A DNA stretch of 64,000 bases from Planococcus halocryophilus (GTDB lineage Bacteria; Bacillota; Bacilli; Bacillales_A; Planococcaceae): positions 3,072,001 through 3,136,000 of the forward strand of contig NZ_CP016537.2 of the NCBI RefSeq assembly GCF_001687585.2, written 5' to 3'. Under the pieces are notes generated by a model. The model made no database searches, had not been told where the DNA came from, and saw only the letters and a program-made list of their open reading frames with translations. This document shows, one piece after another, positions 61,818-64,000 of this stretch (the stretch's first letter is position 1; each line of letters starts with the position of its first letter). Position numbers and translations under genes: made by a program.

Positions 61818-62576
61818 TTAAAATCTCAATGACAAGCAGCTAAGTCCGCCATCGTGTTTTTGGAATTCCGACATTTCAAGTTCAATCGTTTCAAGACCGC
61901 GTTCAGCTAGCTTTTGTTTTGTTTCCTTAAAGCCTTTTGGAATGATAACGTAGTCGTTCACTTTGATGCAGTTTGCGGAATATTCATCTTCAGCCGGAAT
62001 TTCTACTTTTTCGTACGTTGCGAAATCGGGATGATCAAGAAATTCCCCAGCTGCTGCAACGATATTGTCACCAAGATACGCAATGCCTGTTTTCAAGTGG
62101 AAGAATTCTTGCAGCTCGACAATCGTTGCCGTGTAACCTTCTGACTCAACAATTCCTTTAAACTGTTCCGCTCCTTGCTGATTTGTACGTTCAGAGATGC
62201 CGACGTAGAAATGCTCGTTTACTTGTAAAACATCTCCACCGTCTAAAGTACCAGATGTGATGGAATGGAATTTTGAATAGAATTTCTTCAAAACAGCTTC
62301 GATTTCTTCTTTTTCTCCGTTGCGACTTTCTGCACCAGGATTTGTGATAATGGCAAATTCTGGTGTTAAGACAGCGGCATCTTCTACAAATGTCGAATCC
62401 GGATATTCTTCACTTTCTGCTAAATGCGTCACTTCGACGCCACACGCTTTTAATGCTTCGATATAGGCTGTGTGTTGTTCAAGCAAGAGTTCGTAATCCG
62501 GCGTACCGAGGTCTGAAGTAGTTAATCCGTTTACATAACTTTTTCCTGGAGTTTTAACAATGACATTTTTAAACAT
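61818..62576 (-). CDS. Dimethylargininase (DDAH)-type amidinohydrolase
   Basis: 252 residues, the usual DDAH length. Catalytic residues visible: FVEDAAV (Glu/Asp), His in EFFHLKTG, and the nucleophile in GGLSCLSLRF at the C-terminus; TSGTLDGGDVL is the family loop. DDAH turns methylated arginine into citrulline and methylamine; plain arginine or other guanidino compounds are alternatives. ATG 62576 with GGGGA; it overlaps the next upstream gene by 8 bases, hence coupled translation. Confidence 0.88.
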   Translation of the reverse strand: MFKNVIVKTPGKSYVNGLTTSDLGTPDYELLLEQHTAYIEALKACGVEVTHLAESEEYPDSTFVEDAAVLTPEFAIITNPGAESRNGEKEEIEAVLKKFYSKFHSITSGTLDGGDVLQVNEHFYVGISERTNQQGAEQFKGIVESEGYTATIVELQEFFHLKTGIAYLGDNIVAAAGEFLDHPDFATYEKVEIPAEDEYSANCIKVNDYVIIPKGFKETKQKLAERGLETIELEMSEFQKHDGGLSCLSLRF

Positions 62577-63456
62577 GTGATAATCCCCTTTTTTCTGTAG
62601 TTTTGATCCGTACGGCAGGACTTGTGAGACATGTCGGTCCACCAGTTCCTTTAATGCTAATTTCTTCACCTTTGTATTCGTATACAATTGCTCCTGCTTG
62701 TTGCAGTTGTTTTTTTGTCGATTCGTTGCCAGCTACCATAATGCAAACACTCGGTGCAACGGCCAACACATTACAACCAAGAAGGTCGTATTCTGCTTTT
62801 GGCACTTCGATTAATTGAATGCCGCGTCCGAGAAGCTTTTTTCTGAAGGCGACTGGCATTAGCGGTGAATAAACGACCGCGAGATCTTTGTCGACCATGC
62901 TGATAAATGACATGAGATGAAGGCATTCCTCTTCTCCATCTGCATGTGGCAACTGAACTTCGATAAACTCATCTACCATATGTGACGTCATTTCTTTAAT
63001 CTGGCGAATCGCTTCTTCATTGGTTCTGTAGCCGTTGCCAACAGCTAGCACACGTTCGTCGAGCCAAACAATATCGCCCCCGTCTGCTGTCGCATTACCC
63101 GTTAGTTCACCGAGGATAGGGATTTCTTTGTCTTCCAAAAATTTTCGATACACTTGAGCTTCCGGCTGACGCAACTCTTTTCCAGACTTTAAAATAATTG
63201 CTCCTTCAGCTGTAAACTTCACGGGATCATGCGCATAGATAGAATCCATACTGACATGTTCCGATAAAGGCAAATAGTCGATGATTGGAACGTGTTTTGA
63301 CAGTAAAGCAATAAATTCAGCATATTCCTTTTTCGCTTCTTCAAAATTAGGTTCGGATAAATAATTGAGTTTTTGCCATTCATTTTGAATATGTTGTTGG
63401 CTGATAAAAGCATCATTTGGGTGTTTGATAATCACCCGTTCTAACGGATGATACAT
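62569..63456 (-). CDS. Amidinotransferase/arginine-deiminase superfamily protein
   Basis: 295 residues, second member of the DDAH/ADI fold in this operon and only distantly like the first. IYAHDPVKFT, GNATADGGDIVWL, His in LHLMSFISMVD and Cys in GTGGPTCLTSPAVR keep the catalytic set. Substrate probably a guanidino compound; reaction not determined. The best ribosome binding site (AAGGAG) is 29 bases from ATG 63456, and a three-codon frame (MNY) lies between. First gene of the operon, divergent from iclR-type gene. Confidence 0.82.
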   Translation of the reverse strand: MYHPLERVIIKHPNDAFISQQHIQNEWQKLNYLSEPNFEEAKKEYAEFIALLSKHVPIIDYLPLSEHVSMDSIYAHDPVKFTAEGAIILKSGKELRQPEAQVYRKFLEDKEIPILGELTGNATADGGDIVWLDERVLAVGNGYRTNEEAIRQIKEMTSHMVDEFIEVQLPHADGEEECLHLMSFISMVDKDLAVVYSPLMPVAFRKKLLGRGIQLIEVPKAEYDLLGCNVLAVAPSVCIMVAGNESTKKQLQQAGAIVYEYKGEEISIKGTGGPTCLTSPAVRIKTTEKRGLSHV

Positions 63457-63486
63457 TGATGAAGTACTAATAATTCATCTCTCCTT

Positions 63487-63512
63487 TTTCCGCATAACGG
63501 AAACTATTTCCG
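63487..63512. promoter_or_regulatory. Candidate IclR operator with three alternating half-sites
   Basis: TTTCCG-N5-CGGAAA (63487-63503) and CGGAAA-CTA-TTTCCG (63498-63512) share the middle half-site. The second resembles IclR-type GGAAA-N-TTTCC palindromes. It lies just downstream of the operon transcription start. Confidence 0.55.
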
Positions 63513-63530
63513 CTATATGAAAAGTTATTT

Positions 63531-63564
63531 TTCATAATATAATTTATACGTGATATAATGTCAA
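63531..63564. promoter_or_regulatory. Overlapping divergent promoters of the amidinohydrolase operon and the iclR-type gene
   Basis: Minus strand: TTGACA (63559-63564), 17 bases, TATATT (63536-63541). Plus strand: TTCATA (63531-63536), 17 bases, TATAAT (63554-63559) with extended TGA. The two promoters occupy the same 34 bases face to face, so only one polymerase can bind. Confidence 0.7.
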
Positions 63565-63617
63565 TGTATTTTAAATGTTTAGACAACAATTTTCTATAAA
63601 GGATAGGTGACGAATAT

Positions 63618-64000
63618 ATGCAATCAATTGACCGGGCAATGGGTGTAGTAAAATTATTGGTTTCACGATCTACTGAAGGGGGCTTATCTATTTCAGAGCT
63701 AGCAAGTGAATGCGGTCTGCCTGTAAGTTCCATGCACCGGTTACTAAAATCTATGGCCGTTCATGGCATGATTCAACAAGATGTTAAAACAAAACATTAT
63801 GATTTGGGCGATATTTGGTTAGAGTATGGTTTACATATGTACGATACGATGGACTATATTAGTACCATTCGACCTGAATTGGTAAATCTCATGAGTAAAA
63901 CCGGAGAAAGCGTCTATTTAAGTCAACCAATGGGCAACGAAGCATTGATCACTGAGCGCATCGATAACGAAAATCATGCGATTCGCGTTTTCGATAAACT
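63618..64000 (+). CDS. IclR-family regulator (5' part)
   Basis: 127 residues are seen before the window ends, with the frame still open. MQSIDRAMGVVKLLVSR, then HTH ISELASECGLPVSSMHRLLKSM and the wing YDLGDIWLEYG are typical of IclR; the effector domain has begun (LMSKTGESVYLSQPMGNEALI). AGGTG lies eight bases before the ATG. It is divergent from the amidinohydrolase operon, shares its promoter region and probably controls it. Confidence 0.9.
   Translation, partial: MQSIDRAMGVVKLLVSRSTEGGLSISELASECGLPVSSMHRLLKSMAVHGMIQQDVKTKHYDLGDIWLEYGLHMYDTMDYISTIRPELVNLMSKTGESVYLSQPMGNEALITERIDNENHAIRVFDK

Noticed and set aside
63467..63733. 88-codon minus-strand frame covering the iclR-type gene start
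   Set aside because: Antisense to the IclR coding sequence and promoter; only its last three codons (MNY) follow a ribosome binding site and are reported as a leader candidate.

Overview
The window reads as chromosomal DNA of a low-to-moderate GC Gram-positive bacterium of the Bacillales, most likely in or near Planococcus/Planomicrobium (Planococcaceae). This rests on thi genes under a TPP riboswitch, dapA under a lysine riboswitch, an RsbQ homologue, Zur boxes of Bacillus type, sigma-B-like promoters, strong AGGAGG ribosome binding sites and the intergenic repeat families. The genus is an inference; no rRNA lies in the window. There is no prophage, integrase, IS transposase, tRNA or CRISPR array.

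Layout. 1-4.1 kb: 3' end of a teichoic-acid glycerophosphotransferase gene, exoA, an Atg22-like MFS exporter, a stress-type UPF0180-YtxH protein. 4.1-7.8 kb: tenA-thiM-thiD-thiE-thiW thiamine salvage operon behind a TPP riboswitch. 7.9-9.8 kb: lipoprotein, rlmN. 10-14.6 kb: two paralogous acetyl-CoA hydrolase/transferase genes around a LytTR regulator, with two arrays of structured repeats. 14.9-18.8 kb: MFS exporter, CarH/LitR-like B12-binding MerR regulator, small protein, NCS2 purine permease. 18.9-20.9 kb: NERD-domain gene flanked on both sides by GCGCGTATTT repeats, including three tandem 278-bp units. 20.9-28.7 kb: NupC transporter, RND exporter, small membrane protein, TraB protein, zinc metalloprotease, methyltransferase. 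28.8-31.9 kb: lysine riboswitch and dapA; convergent to them an RsbQ-like hydrolase plus PAS-GGDEF pair. 32-33.8 kb: zagA-rpmG-rpsN zinc-starvation cluster with two Zur boxes. 33.9-36.6 kb: two YflT stress proteins and an MscS channel. 36.8-41.1 kb: moaC and modA-modB-modC-moeB-moaB for molybdate uptake and molybdopterin synthesis. 41.3-53.7 kb: mixed metabolic, transport and regulator genes. 53.7-57.6 kb: NUDIX, PLD-helicase-DUF3427 and DUF4357 genes. 57.8-64 kb: DUF1445 protein, then a four-gene amidino-compound catabolic operon (two DDAH-type hydrolases, amino acid permease, RocB-like M20 hydrolase) divergent from an IclR regulator cut by the window end.

Most genes are ordinary core or metabolic genes with conventional regulation. 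The observations I rate most interesting are the structured repeat families (one shows compensatory stem changes between four copies), the repeat-flanked NERD gene, the hydrolase-PAS-GGDEF sensor pair, the CarH-like photoreceptor candidate, the NUDIX/PLD-helicase/DUF4357 cluster, the IclR-linked amidinohydrolase operon, and a duplicated 20-bp palindrome made of two abutting DnaA-box sequences. None is proven to be a new system from sequence alone.
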